In this document: piece after piece, positions 43,183-51,547 of the stretch | How the letters are laid out: the number at the start of each line of letters is the position of its first letter | Numbering within the stretch: the stretch's first letter is position 1 | Source of the DNA: Nocardia vaccinii NBRC 15922 | GTDB taxonomy: Bacteria; Actinomycetota; Actinomycetes; Mycobacteriales; Mycobacteriaceae | NCBI RefSeq assembly: GCF_001613305.1 | Contig: NZ_BDCC01000011.1 | Span: 56,938-120,937, forward strand | DNA: 64,000 nucleotides | Direction of reading: 5' to 3' | Notes under the pieces: model-generated | Database searches by the model: none | What the model saw: the letters and a program-made list of their open reading frames with translations, nothing else | What the model was told of the DNA's origin: nothing | Made by a program: the position numbers and the translations under genes

Positions 43183-44231
43183 CTGCAGTCCTTCAGGTAC
43201 GGAGGACGATTGACCTTCTGGGCGTATCCGCTGAGTGCGCACATGAACGAGTCGATGAACGCGCCGTCGGGGCCGTTGCCCACCAATTCCTGACCGGTTC
43301 CGGTGGCATTGGCGAACAGCCGCCACGGCACCGGAAGAATCTGGAACAGATTGCGCAGCAGATCGTCGTGACCGGCCAGCATTCCGGTCATCTGGCGCAG
43401 ATTGGTGAGCAGTTGCTGGATCTCGGCGCGGTCGCCCACCGCGATCGGCTCGAGCTGCTGGATCAGCGTGGTAGCGGCGTTGAGCAGATTCACCACCGCC
43501 GCCTGCCGGGAGATGATCTGCGACAACACATCCCGGCCCTGTTCGATCAACCGGGCCAGTTCGGCCTTCTGCTGCACCAGCACGTCGGTCACCTGCTGGG
43601 TGCTGGTCAGCAGCGAACCCAATTGGTTGCGCCGATCCGCGATGACGGTCGCGAGATCCTGAACGTTCCGCAGTACCTCGGGCACCAGTTTCGGCGTCCC
43701 CTGCAATTGGGTGCTCAGATCCTGCATGGATTTGGCGATCCGGTCGGCGTCGATACCGCCGAAGGTGGTCGTGGCATTGGCCAGCGCGGTCTGCAGATCA
43801 TAGGGAACTTCGGTGTCGGACAACGGAATGACGTTATCGTGTAGATGTCCCTGCCCCGCGGGCCGCAATTCGACGTAACGCGATCCCAGCAACGTGGTCA
43901 GTTTGATGGCGGCCTTGGTGTCCTTGCCCAGCGGCAGATTCGGCTGCAGTTTCATGGTCAGCACGACGTGGTCCCCGTCGAGCCGGGTTCCGGTCACCGT
44001 GCCGACCTGAATACCGGCCAGCGTCACCGCATCACCGGCCGAAACCCCTGCCGCCTGAGCGAAATCCGCGGTATAGGTCTCATCGCCCAGGTGCAGGGAG
44101 TTCACGAAGACCGTGATGCCGACGACGACCGCGAGGATGACCATCGCGGCAACGCCGACGCGGAGTCTGCCGTATTCCTCGAGCGGACGCCCGCGCATCC
44201 GCTGCCACATTTGCCTCAGTCGTCTCACCAT
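43179..44231 (-). CDS. mceC: MCE-family protein MceC
   Basis: A 350-residue Mce protein with an N-terminal basic stretch, one membrane helix (VGVAAMVILAVVVGITVFV) and MCE domain (YTADFAQAAGVSAGDAVTLA, then GIQVGTVTGTRLDGDHVVL). A long helical domain and Cys-containing end (YLKDCR) follow. It begins 5 bases after MceB. Part of the hexameric periplasmic/envelope channel. Confidence 0.92.
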   Translation of the reverse strand: MVRRLRQMWQRMRGRPLEEYGRLRVGVAAMVILAVVVGITVFVNSLHLGDETYTADFAQAAGVSAGDAVTLAGIQVGTVTGTRLDGDHVVLTMKLQPNLPLGKDTKAAIKLTTLLGSRYVELRPAGQGHLHDNVIPLSDTEVPYDLQTALANATTTFGGIDADRIAKSMQDLSTQLQGTPKLVPEVLRNVQDLATVIADRRNQLGSLLTSTQQVTDVLVQQKAELARLIEQGRDVLSQIISRQAAVVNLLNAATTLIQQLEPIAVGDRAEIQQLLTNLRQMTGMLAGHDDLLRNLFQILPVPWRLFANATGTGQELVGNGPDGAFIDSFMCALSGYAQKVNRPPYLKDCR

Positions 44232-44236
44232 AATCC

Positions 44237-45274
44237 CTATCGACAGATCGCCGAATTCTCGACCTTGCCACTCGGCGTCGTCGCCCCGAGGATCGCCGAC
44301 ATCAGCGGATCGATTCCCGGCACGGCGCTCACTTGCACATTGCAGACGTACGCGTTCAGATAGGCACCGGTATCGGTGATGCGGGACAGGCCTTTCAGCA
44401 TGTACGGCAGGTTGAATCCCAGATACGCGAACTTCTGCTTGTTGGTGATGAAATGTTGTGCGAATCCCGGCTGGCGGACGACGAAATCGTTCATCGTCGG
44501 CGCCGCGCCGCGCACCACCGCGGCCGCCCGGCCCACGACCGCCGAAATCGAGCTGACCTGCCCGAACAGCGCGTCGCGATCTCGCGAGAGGCCGTCGAAG
44601 ATCCGGCGGGTCTGCTGCACGACCGTCTGCAGATTGCCGCTCTGTTTCGCCAGATCCGACATCACCCCGGACAGATTGTCGATGATCTGCCCCAGGATCT
44701 GGTCCGGACCCGAAAACGCTTGTGCCAGTGCGGAAGTCTGGGTGATCAACGAGGTGATCGCGCCGTTGTCGCCCTGTAGCGCGCGGACCACCGCGGCGGT
44801 GATGTTGTCCACCTGCTGGGGATCGAGCACGCTGAACAACGGTTCGAATCCGTTGAGCAGCTTGGAGATGTCGAAGGACGGCTCGGTGTGCGCGAGCGGG
44901 ATCCGCCCGCCCGGCCGCAACACCGACGGATCGCCGTAATTGCCCAGCGACAGACCGACATAGCGCTGCCCGATGAGGTTCTGGTACGTGATCGATGCGG
45001 AGGTGTTGCCGTACAGCACCTGATCGTGCTGCACCTCGAAGGTCACCTCGGCGTTCACCCCGTCGAGGTGGACCGATTTCACGCGCCCGACCCGCACCCC
45101 CGCCATCCGCACGTCATCGCCCGAATGCAGCCCGGACACGTCGGTGAACACCGCTGAGTAGGTATCGGTGCGCCCGCTCACGCTGCGCGCCAACGTGATA
45201 TAGACCGTCCAGGTCAGCAGGATCGAGACCGTCAGGAACAGGATCAGGCCGATCAGCGGCTTACGGTAGCTCAT
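44237..45274 (-). CDS. mceB: MCE-family protein MceB
   Basis: 345 residues; one membrane helix (LIGLILFLTVSILLTWTVY), MCE domain (YSAVFTDVSGLHSGDDVRMA, then GVRVGRVKSVHLDG and SITYQNLIGQRYVGL), long helical tail and C-terminal Cys pair (CNVQVS, AICR). The ATG at 45274 overlaps the MceA stop (ATGA). The longer frame upstream is a shadow of mceA. Confidence 0.92.
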   Translation of the reverse strand: MSYRKPLIGLILFLTVSILLTWTVYITLARSVSGRTDTYSAVFTDVSGLHSGDDVRMAGVRVGRVKSVHLDGVNAEVTFEVQHDQVLYGNTSASITYQNLIGQRYVGLSLGNYGDPSVLRPGGRIPLAHTEPSFDISKLLNGFEPLFSVLDPQQVDNITAAVVRALQGDNGAITSLITQTSALAQAFSGPDQILGQIIDNLSGVMSDLAKQSGNLQTVVQQTRRIFDGLSRDRDALFGQVSSISAVVGRAAAVVRGAAPTMNDFVVRQPGFAQHFITNKQKFAYLGFNLPYMLKGLSRITDTGAYLNAYVCNVQVSAVPGIDPLMSAILGATTPSGKVENSAICR

Positions 45275-46578
45275 CGATGCGCTCCTGACGGGTCGGCGGG
45301 CTGCGTATCCGAGGCCGGGGTTACCGTCACCGAGTTGTCTCGCAATAGCGGTCCGGCGATCAGATCCATTGCGGCATTGGGCTTTCCACCCAGAATCGAG
45401 GCGATCTGCTGCTGTTCGCGCGCACTGCCGACAGCACCGACGTTGCCGCCGGTATAGCTCGCCGGTGCGGTGTGCGGCGCGACGATGGTGGGCGCGCCGG
45501 CCGGGCCGGTGGCACAGCTCGGGCCGACCAGATTGCCGTATCGCGGGCAGTCCGCGCGAGTGTACTGCTTGTGCGGCGTGAGTTCGATGACCACCTTGGC
45601 GGTCATGTTCTGCACGTCGGGATGCCACAGCGTGCGGAATTTCGTCGACAGGATCGTCTCCGATGTCGTCATCTGCGTGAAATTCGAACTGCCCCTTGCG
45701 AATACATCCAGGACCGGGGAGAACTTGCCGGTGAGATTCGTGATGGTTCCGGTGTTGTGCTCGAGCGCCGAGGCGATCGTTCCCGTGGTGGTCAGCCCGC
45801 CACTGAGCAAGGTGGTCAACTGATCTCGCTGTTCGGCGACGGTCCGCAGCGGGGCCACCGCGTTGTGCACGGCGCTGAGCAGATCCGGCGCCGAATCGCG
45901 CAGTCCGGCCAGGGCGGCGGAGAGGGTGTCGAGGGTCGAGGCAGTACCGTCCGGGGCCATTACCCCATTGAGTGCCTGGGCGATCCGGGTCAGATCCGCG
46001 CCGGCCTGTGCGGCCTTGGCGCCGTGCCCGGCGGTGGCCTGTTCGACCGTGGTCAAGATGCCGAGCACGGGGTCGGATTGCGAACGTCCGGCAGCGGCGA
46101 CGATCTTGTCCAGGGCGGTGAGCGAGGTCTGCAACCGCACCGTCGCCAGACTCCGGTCCTCCGGGATGTGCGCGCCCGAGGCCAGCGATTTGCCCTGCCC
46201 GTTGTAGACCAACTGCACCGAGGGCACCGCGAAGACGTTGCTGGGCACCACGCGCGCGGTCACCGTGCCGGGAATCCCGGAGGAGTACTGCGGCAGCAGG
46301 GAGATGTGCACGTGGTTGGGCCCACCGTCGGTGGCCGGGGTGACGCTGTCCACCATGCCGACCAGCACGCCCTCGTACTTCACATCGGATTTGGCGGGCA
46401 GGCCGTCGCCGACGTTGACCAGGTCGGCGGTGACCTGCACGGTCTTGTTGAACACGCCCTGGGATCGGGCGATCATCGCCGCCCCGATCAGCCCGAGCAC
46501 CAGGAGGAATCCCAGCCCGCGCAGGAACAATTTCCAGTTGGCCAGTACTTTGCCGTCGGATTCGAATGCAATGGACAT
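45271..46578 (-). CDS. mceA: MCE-family protein MceA
   Basis: 435 residues; N-terminal helix (GLGFLLVLGLIGAAMIARS), MCE domain (VNVGDGLPAKSDVKYEGVLV, GMVDSVTPA, VVPSNVFAVPSVQLVY), helical tail and a Ser/Thr/Pro-rich C-terminus. The first substrate-binding subunit, 3 bases after yrbEB. Confidence 0.92.
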   Translation of the reverse strand: MSIAFESDGKVLANWKLFLRGLGFLLVLGLIGAAMIARSQGVFNKTVQVTADLVNVGDGLPAKSDVKYEGVLVGMVDSVTPATDGGPNHVHISLLPQYSSGIPGTVTARVVPSNVFAVPSVQLVYNGQGKSLASGAHIPEDRSLATVRLQTSLTALDKIVAAAGRSQSDPVLGILTTVEQATAGHGAKAAQAGADLTRIAQALNGVMAPDGTASTLDTLSAALAGLRDSAPDLLSAVHNAVAPLRTVAEQRDQLTTLLSGGLTTTGTIASALEHNTGTITNLTGKFSPVLDVFARGSSNFTQMTTSETILSTKFRTLWHPDVQNMTAKVVIELTPHKQYTRADCPRYGNLVGPSCATGPAGAPTIVAPHTAPASYTGGNVGAVGSAREQQQIASILGGKPNAAMDLIAGPLLRDNSVTVTPASDTQPADPSGAHR

Positions 46579-46581
46579 CGG

Positions 46582-47436
46582 CTACCCGCTGATTCTCGCG
46601 CCGGAGTTGAAACCCCACAGCGTCAGGGTCAACATCAGATCCACGAAGATCATCACGGTGATGCTCGCGCGCATCGCCCGGCCGGCCGCCACCCCGACGC
46701 CCTGCGGGCCGCCCGAGGCGTAGAAACCGAAATAGCACTGAATCGTCGTGGTGGTGATGACGAAAACGATCGCTTTCACCAGGGAATAGATGATGTCCGA
46801 CCCGCTGAGCACCAGCCGGAAATAGTGTTGGTAGGTCCCCGGCGACTGTCCGCCCGCCACCCCGACGACGATTTCCACACCGAGATAACTGACCGCCAGA
46901 CATGCCAGGTACAGCGGAATCATCGCCACGATCGAGGCCAGCATCCGAGTGGTGACCAGATACGGGATCGGCCGGATCGCGATCGCGTCGAGCGCGTCGA
47001 TCTCCTCGGCGATCCGCATGGAGCCCAGCTGCGCGGTGAATCGGCAGCCCGCCTGGGCGGCGAAGGCGATCGAGGCCATGATCGGCGCGAGCTCGCGGGT
47101 TGCCACGGTCGAGGCGATCATGCCCGTCGCGGGGGCCATACCCAGCAGTTTCAGCGCACTGAACCCCTCGATGCCGACCACGACGCCCGCCGCGGCGCCG
47201 AGGACGAGAATCACCTGCGCCGTGCCGCCGCCGACGACGATGGAGCCATTACCCCAGGTCACATTGGACAGGATCTTCAGGAATTCGGCCCGATAATGCC
47301 GCAGCACCACCGGAATTCCGCCGATCATCCGGAACAGGAATGTGGCCATATAGCCCAGTCGCATGACCGGGACCGCCGCCGCGTTCCCGGCGACCAGCAC
47401 CGGTTTCGTGCCCGGGAAATAATATCGTGATGCCAT
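46582..47436 (-). CDS. yrbEB: YrbE-type ABC permease B of the Mce system
   Basis: A 284-residue MlaE/YrbE-fold integral membrane permease with about five to six helices (ILVLGAAAGVVVGIEGF, MLASIVAMIPLYLACLAVSY, VFVITTTTIQCYFGFYA). The EIDALDAIAIRPIPYLVTTR segment is the family's coupling element. The ATG at 47436 shares one base with the stop of yrbEA (TGATG). The ATPase MceG is not in the window. Confidence 0.92.
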   Translation of the reverse strand: MASRYYFPGTKPVLVAGNAAAVPVMRLGYMATFLFRMIGGIPVVLRHYRAEFLKILSNVTWGNGSIVVGGGTAQVILVLGAAAGVVVGIEGFSALKLLGMAPATGMIASTVATRELAPIMASIAFAAQAGCRFTAQLGSMRIAEEIDALDAIAIRPIPYLVTTRMLASIVAMIPLYLACLAVSYLGVEIVVGVAGGQSPGTYQHYFRLVLSGSDIIYSLVKAIVFVITTTTIQCYFGFYASGGPQGVGVAAGRAMRASITVMIFVDLMLTLTLWGFNSGARISG

Positions 47437-48299
47437 CAGAGTGTCGTCCTCGGAAGCAGCAGGGTGTACAGCTCGGTGAATCCGGCGTTCACGATCATCA
47501 GCAGCACGATGGAGGCGACCACCGCCGCGTTCACCGAATTCGCCACACCACCCGGCCCGCCCTTGGTGCTCAATCCCTTCTGGCACGAGACGATCGTGAC
47601 GATCACCCCGAAGGTGATGGCCTTGACCATCGCCAGATACAGATCGCCGATGGTGGCGAAGGAGGAGAACGTCGCCAGATAACTGCCCGGGACGCCACTC
47701 TGGACGTAGACGTTGAACAGATATCCGCCGAGGAATCCGACGAAGCAGCTCAGCCCGGTCAACCCCATCGCGACCAGAATCCCTGCCGCGAGCCGGGGCA
47801 CCACCAGCATCCGCAGCGCCGAGACGCCCATCACCTCCATGGCGTCGATCTCCTCGCGGATCGTGCGCGCCCCGAGGTCCGAGCAGATCGCCGAGCCGAC
47901 CGCCGCCGCCAGCAGAATGGCCGTGACCAGTGGGGCGACCTGGCGGATCACCGCGAGCCCGCCCGCGGCGCCGGCCAGTGACGTCGCGCCGACCTGACCG
48001 GCCAGCAGACCGAACTGGATCGACATGGTGGCGCTGATCGGCAGGGCCACCGCGACGGTCGGGACATAAGCGGTCTTGGCCATGAACGTGGCCTGCTGCA
48101 CGAATTCGCGGACGGGGAACTGCCCGGTGGCGATGTCGGTGCACAGATACCGGATGGCCTGAACAGCGAGAATGACCTGTCCGCCTACGGTTTCCAGGGA
48201 GGCGAGCGGGTGACGGCGCAGATAGCCGCCCGTCCACCGCTTGATCTCACCGACCGCCGACTGCCCGGTGGCATCCAGTCCGGCCACTGGTGCGCTCAT
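47436..48299 (-). CDS. yrbEA: YrbE-type ABC permease A of the Mce system
   Basis: A 287-residue permease of the same fold (ILLAAAVGSAICSDLGARTI, ILVAMGLTGLSCFVGFLGGY, AITFGVIVTIVSCQKG) with EEIDAMEVMGVSALRMLVVP as coupling element. The ATG at 48299 and GTG at 48302 are both possible and overlap the TGA of a 14-codon leader ORF at 48299-48343. It is the first main gene of the mce operon. Together with yrbEB it forms the membrane core of the importer. Confidence 0.92.
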   Translation of the reverse strand: MSAPVAGLDATGQSAVGEIKRWTGGYLRRHPLASLETVGGQVILAVQAIRYLCTDIATGQFPVREFVQQATFMAKTAYVPTVAVALPISATMSIQFGLLAGQVGATSLAGAAGGLAVIRQVAPLVTAILLAAAVGSAICSDLGARTIREEIDAMEVMGVSALRMLVVPRLAAGILVAMGLTGLSCFVGFLGGYLFNVYVQSGVPGSYLATFSSFATIGDLYLAMVKAITFGVIVTIVSCQKGLSTKGGPGGVANSVNAAVVASIVLLMIVNAGFTELYTLLLPRTTL

Positions 48300-48343
48300 C
48301 ACGGCCTCGCTTCACTGGCAATGGATTCGGCACTGTCGGTCAT
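48299..48343 (-). CDS. 14-residue leader peptide coupled to yrbEA
   Basis: ATG at 48343 with the strong ribosome site GGGAGGAAACG directly before it, encoding MTDSAESIASEARP and ending in a TGA that overlaps the yrbEA start (CCGTGATGAGC). Such an arrangement allows the leader to deliver ribosomes to yrbEA. No attenuation-type residue run is seen. Whether the peptide itself matters is unknown. Confidence 0.5.
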   Translation of the reverse strand: MTDSAESIASEARP

Positions 48344-48515
48344 CGTTTCCTCCCTGATCCGGCGTACTTCCATGCCGCAACCGCGGGTTGCGCGACCGAC
48401 GCAGCATGCCGAGCGCTCGGGCAAGCACGAGGGCTGGCGTACTCGCCCGGCATCGGTGAGGCGGATCCGTCGGGGTTGCCCCGGCGTATCGTCTCCTCCT
48501 GGATTAGGAAGCGTC

Positions 48516-48534
48516 ATTCTCGTCAGAAGAGAAT
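48516..48534. promoter_or_regulatory. Half-site pair of the shared operator in the mce promoter
   Basis: ATTCTC, 7 bases, GAGAAT. The same order and 7-base spacing occurs at 35591-35609. The first half carries the flank GTCAG seen at copies 2 and 3. Confidence 0.4.
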
Positions 48535-48674
48535 GCCGCCTCCGTAACACAGTTACTGTAGCAACATTCGGCTCCGGGCAACACCCTCGACATCCACCAC
48601 CCAACCCCCGATCGACACCCCAGAGTGCGCATCTAGTACCAAACCTGCACATTCTCCAGTTCGAGCCGGTGACG

Positions 48675-48689
48675 AGAGTAGCATTTCCG
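48675..48689. promoter_or_regulatory. Shared operator, copy 8 (weak) upstream of mce
   Basis: GAGAGT AGC ATTTCC: left half matches fully, right half has two mismatches. The left flank TGAC extends the match to TGACGAGAGT. It lies 376 bases before yrbEA. Confidence 0.4.
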
Positions 48690-49324
48690 TATGAGGGAAG
48701 TTCCATTTTCACTTTGATTCCGACCAAGTCCGTAGGCAGCACCCGAAGGGGCCCTGGCAACACCTCGGCTGCCCCGCTCGCTCACTCGAAGCGGATGCGA
48801 TCCACCGGCCGAGCACAGCTCGTCTCGACACCGGACCGATCCGCATGCCGGAGCCTTGCGACCCCCGCACCGCAACGCACCGGCACATCCGGACGATGTC
48901 GAATGCACATGACTGCCGACAGCACATGCGGGCGGATCCGCGGATGATGATCCACCCCGCGGCCCTCGAACGCTCGGCTATTGGGCAAACCCGCGCAAAC
49001 ATCCCCTCGTGCGGCCGCTCAGCGCGTCACGTCATCGTCCGCACCGGACAATCGCGAGCCATCGATCCGCCCCGGCGAGCTCGAACATCCAGAGCCCATC
49101 TCCGCGCCCTCCGCTGTGATCCGGATCGCGGAGCGTCCTGATCTGCCGCGGCGGCCGGTTCCGGCAAGTGCGGAGCAGACCCGGGCACGACACTCGGCCC
49201 CAGCCGCGAAAACATCACGCATCGCGGCATCCCGGCGGATCCAGCGCCCGGATCCGACCACCCGAGATGTCGCGATCTCGGGCACGGTCGGAGGACGGCT
49301 CGCGAACACGCAATGCCGCGGCTC

Positions 49325-49519
49325 CTACCAACGAGCGCGTGGGACGTCGAATTCGCTGCAGAGCGCGCGCCAGACATCGCGCGGATCGACGCCGTCCTCG
49401 ATGGCCTGGGCGCCGGTGCGGCCACCCATGGCGAGTAGCACGTGGTCGGATAGCAGAACGTCGCCGCGGGACACCCCGAATTCGGTATGCAACAGTTCCT
49501 GGAATTCCGTCAACCGCAC
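49325..49519 (-). CDS. DUF3046 family protein
   Basis: A 64-residue protein of the actinobacterial DUF3046 family (starts MRLTEFQELLHTEFG; contains LLSDHVLLAMGGRTGAQAIEDG-type core and DVWRALCSEFDVP at the end). In mycobacteria the homologue (Rv2738c) lies next to recA, but here the next block on the recA side is the mce operon. Function unknown. It is preceded by the glycosyltransferase gene, 29 bases away. Confidence 0.88.
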   Translation of the reverse strand: MRLTEFQELLHTEFGVSRGDVLLSDHVLLAMGGRTGAQAIEDGVDPRDVWRALCSEFDVPRARW

Positions 49520-49548
49520 TGTGCCGAGGCTACAGGTCGGGACGCGGC

Positions 49549-50712
49549 TCAGCGGGAACGGGCGCGGTCCAGGACCCGATGACAGATCTCGACCGGATCG
49601 GCGACCTCGACGGCGGTCGCGGCGGCGGCCCGCGCCGCGGCGGTGAAGGACGGTTCCGCGAGCACCGTGCGCACCGCGGCCCGCACGGCCTCGCCGGTGA
49701 AGGGCCGCACCAGCATCGAACTACCTTGGCGCACCGCGCGATTGGCAAGTTCCCACTGGTCGCCCCCGCCGGGGACGGTCACGATCGGCACACCGGCCAG
49801 CAGCGATTTCGCCAGCAGCCCGTGTCCCCCGCCACCGACCACGACCGATGCGTGCGACAGCAGCTCGTCCTGGCGGCCCAGGCCCGCGGTCGCCCACGGC
49901 GGCACGTCCGCGGGCGGTGTGTCCAGGGTCGACACCGCGACCCGCACACCGGCCCCGTCCAGCGCCTCGAGCAGCGTTTGCGCCATCCCGGATACGCCGG
50001 TGTGCGCGGTCGAGGGGGCGACCACGACCAGCGGATCGTCCCCGGGCGGTAACGGCAGCACCTCGGTGGTCGGCTCCCACAGCAGCGGGCCGATCACGTG
50101 CGTGTCACGCGGCCAGTCCGGGCGCGGCACCTCGAGCGCGGGCAGGGTGGCGACCAGACGGGCGGCCGGACCCGGATCCTGTTCGGGCAGACCGACACCC
50201 GCGCGGGCGACCGCGCGCTGACGCTCACCGCGGGCGATCGCCCGCCCGGTCATACCGCGCAGCACCGCATCCCGCGCCCGTCCGCGCAACCCCTCCCCCG
50301 GTGCGAGCCCACTTCCGATGGGCGGCAACGCTTTCGACGGCAGATACAGCGGATGCGGGGACAGCTCCACCCACGGCACCCCGATCCGTTCGGCGGCCAT
50401 CCCGCCGCCGACGGTGAGCACATCGGCGATCACCAATTCCGGCAGCATCGCCCCGAGTTCGGGCAGGATCTCGGTGGAGACGTGCGCGGCACGCTCGTGA
50501 ATGCGCTGTCCGGCATCGAGGTCGTCGTCCTGCGGCCGTGGCGCCAACCCCTTCAGCCGCCGCACCCCGATCCCCTGCGCCCGCGCCGCGTCGAGCCAGC
50601 GTGGACCGGTGAACAGCACCGGCTCGTCACCCGCCGCCAGCAACCGCAGACACAGCGCGATCGCCGGAAACGCATGTCCCGGATCCGGTCCCGCGACCAC
50701 AGCAACTCGCAT
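49549..50712 (-). CDS. GT-B glycosyltransferase (UGT/MGT type, Rv2739c-like)
   Basis: 387 residues from the ATG at 50712. N-terminal domain begins MRVAVVAGPDPGHAFPAIAL; the C-terminal nucleotide-sugar site is ASVVVGGGGHGLLAKSLLAG followed by VPIVTVPGGGDQWELA. Where many members have a His-Gly-Gly start (HGG), this one has GGGGHG. It resembles the glycosyltransferase adjacent to DUF3046 in mycobacteria. Acceptor unknown; likely a lipid or secondary metabolite. Confidence 0.84.
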   Translation of the reverse strand: MRVAVVAGPDPGHAFPAIALCLRLLAAGDEPVLFTGPRWLDAARAQGIGVRRLKGLAPRPQDDDLDAGQRIHERAAHVSTEILPELGAMLPELVIADVLTVGGGMAAERIGVPWVELSPHPLYLPSKALPPIGSGLAPGEGLRGRARDAVLRGMTGRAIARGERQRAVARAGVGLPEQDPGPAARLVATLPALEVPRPDWPRDTHVIGPLLWEPTTEVLPLPPGDDPLVVVAPSTAHTGVSGMAQTLLEALDGAGVRVAVSTLDTPPADVPPWATAGLGRQDELLSHASVVVGGGGHGLLAKSLLAGVPIVTVPGGGDQWELANRAVRQGSSMLVRPFTGEAVRAAVRTVLAEPSFTAAARAAAATAVEVADPVEICHRVLDRARSR

Positions 50713-50959
50713 CCGCCCAGCCTGCCATATCGTCGCGAGGGGGGTAGGCAGCCGGTCCGGCGACACCGCTTAGGCGGTACGCACACCAGCCGCACACCCC
50801 ACCTCGCCCCGGCGCCGATTCCGGGTGTCGAGGCCGGCCGGCCGGTGCGGTCGCGAGTCGCCCAGTGGTACACCGGACCTGCGCCCACACCACCCGCCGC
50901 ACACCCACGGCGACGAACTCGCAGTGGCTATCATGACCGCACAGCAGCGAGGAGGAAAC

Positions 50960-51547
50960 GTGGCCGGGCAGACCGATCGGGGTGCGAGGCGAGCGGTTCC
51001 CGCCACCGTCGACGAGCTGATGTCCCTCCTGGCGACCTGCGCCGACGTCTGGGATATGCCCGATCACAGCGGCGATCCGGTCGACATCCTCGATCACGAC
51101 CGCCAGTGCGCCGAACTGCTGCGCCGAGATCACCCCGAAGACGAGGAACTCCAGATCGCGGGCCTGGTACACGATATCGGCCATCTGCTCGCCCCCGGCG
51201 ACGACGCCGGTCACGGACGCACCGGAGCGGCCGCGGTGCGCGAACTACTCGGCGCGCGAGTGGCCCGCCTGGTCGAACTGCACGTGGTCGCGAAACGCTA
51301 TCTGGCGGCGACCGATTCCGCGCATGCGGCGAATCTGTCCGCGTCCAGCAGACGCACACTCGTCGCCCAGGGCGGCCCGATGACCGCCGCCGAGGCCACC
51401 GAATTCGAAGCCGATCCGGAATTCGCCGCCGCGCTGGCGCTACGCCGGGCCGACGATTCGGGCAAGGTCGCCGGGATCGCGGTGGCGCCGCTGGAATCCT
51501 GGCGTCCGGCGGTCGAGCGGGTCGCGGCGGCTCAGCCGCGGATGTAG
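50960..51547 (+). CDS. HD-domain protein, PhnZ/inositol-oxygenase-like
   Basis: 195 residues from the GTG at 50960 (GGAGGAAAC just before). HD-type metal ligands: His46 (ILDHDRQCAELL), His71-Asp72 (VHDIGHLL), His75, His85, His108 (VELHVVAKRYL) and Asp near 170 (LRRADDSGKVAG). The LVAQGGPMTAAEATEFEADP segment matches HD proteins associated with phosphonate catabolism (PhnZ-like), mixed-valent di-iron oxygenases that break C-P or related bonds. No phosphonate uptake or PhnY gene is in sight. It overlaps the PIG-L gene at the 3' end by 16 bases, tail to tail. Confidence 0.78.
   Translation: MAGQTDRGARRAVPATVDELMSLLATCADVWDMPDHSGDPVDILDHDRQCAELLRRDHPEDEELQIAGLVHDIGHLLAPGDDAGHGRTGAAAVRELLGARVARLVELHVVAKRYLAATDSAHAANLSASSRRTLVAQGGPMTAAEATEFEADPEFAAALALRRADDSGKVAGIAVAPLESWRPAVERVAAAQPRM

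Larger units (their letters stand above)
48344..49324. promoter_or_regulatory. 981-base upstream region of the mce operon
   Basis: No convincing gene; frames here have poor coding character. The part near the operon holds half-sites of the shared dyad at 48516 (ATTCTC, with flank GTCAG), 48529 (GAGAAT), 48651 (ATTCTC) and a fuller copy at 48675. The remainder up to the DUF3046 gene shows nothing I can name. This is also where the synteny block resembling M. tuberculosis Rv2738c onwards begins. Confidence 0.5.

Noticed and set aside
45275..46903. Long open frame upstream of mceB
   Set aside because: It is a shadow of mceA and yrbEB; the Mce N-terminal helix starts at 45274.
48344..49324. Several open frames in the region upstream of mce
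   Set aside because: Amino-acid content is atypical (Arg/Pro/Cys-rich), no ribosome sites, none looks like a known family.
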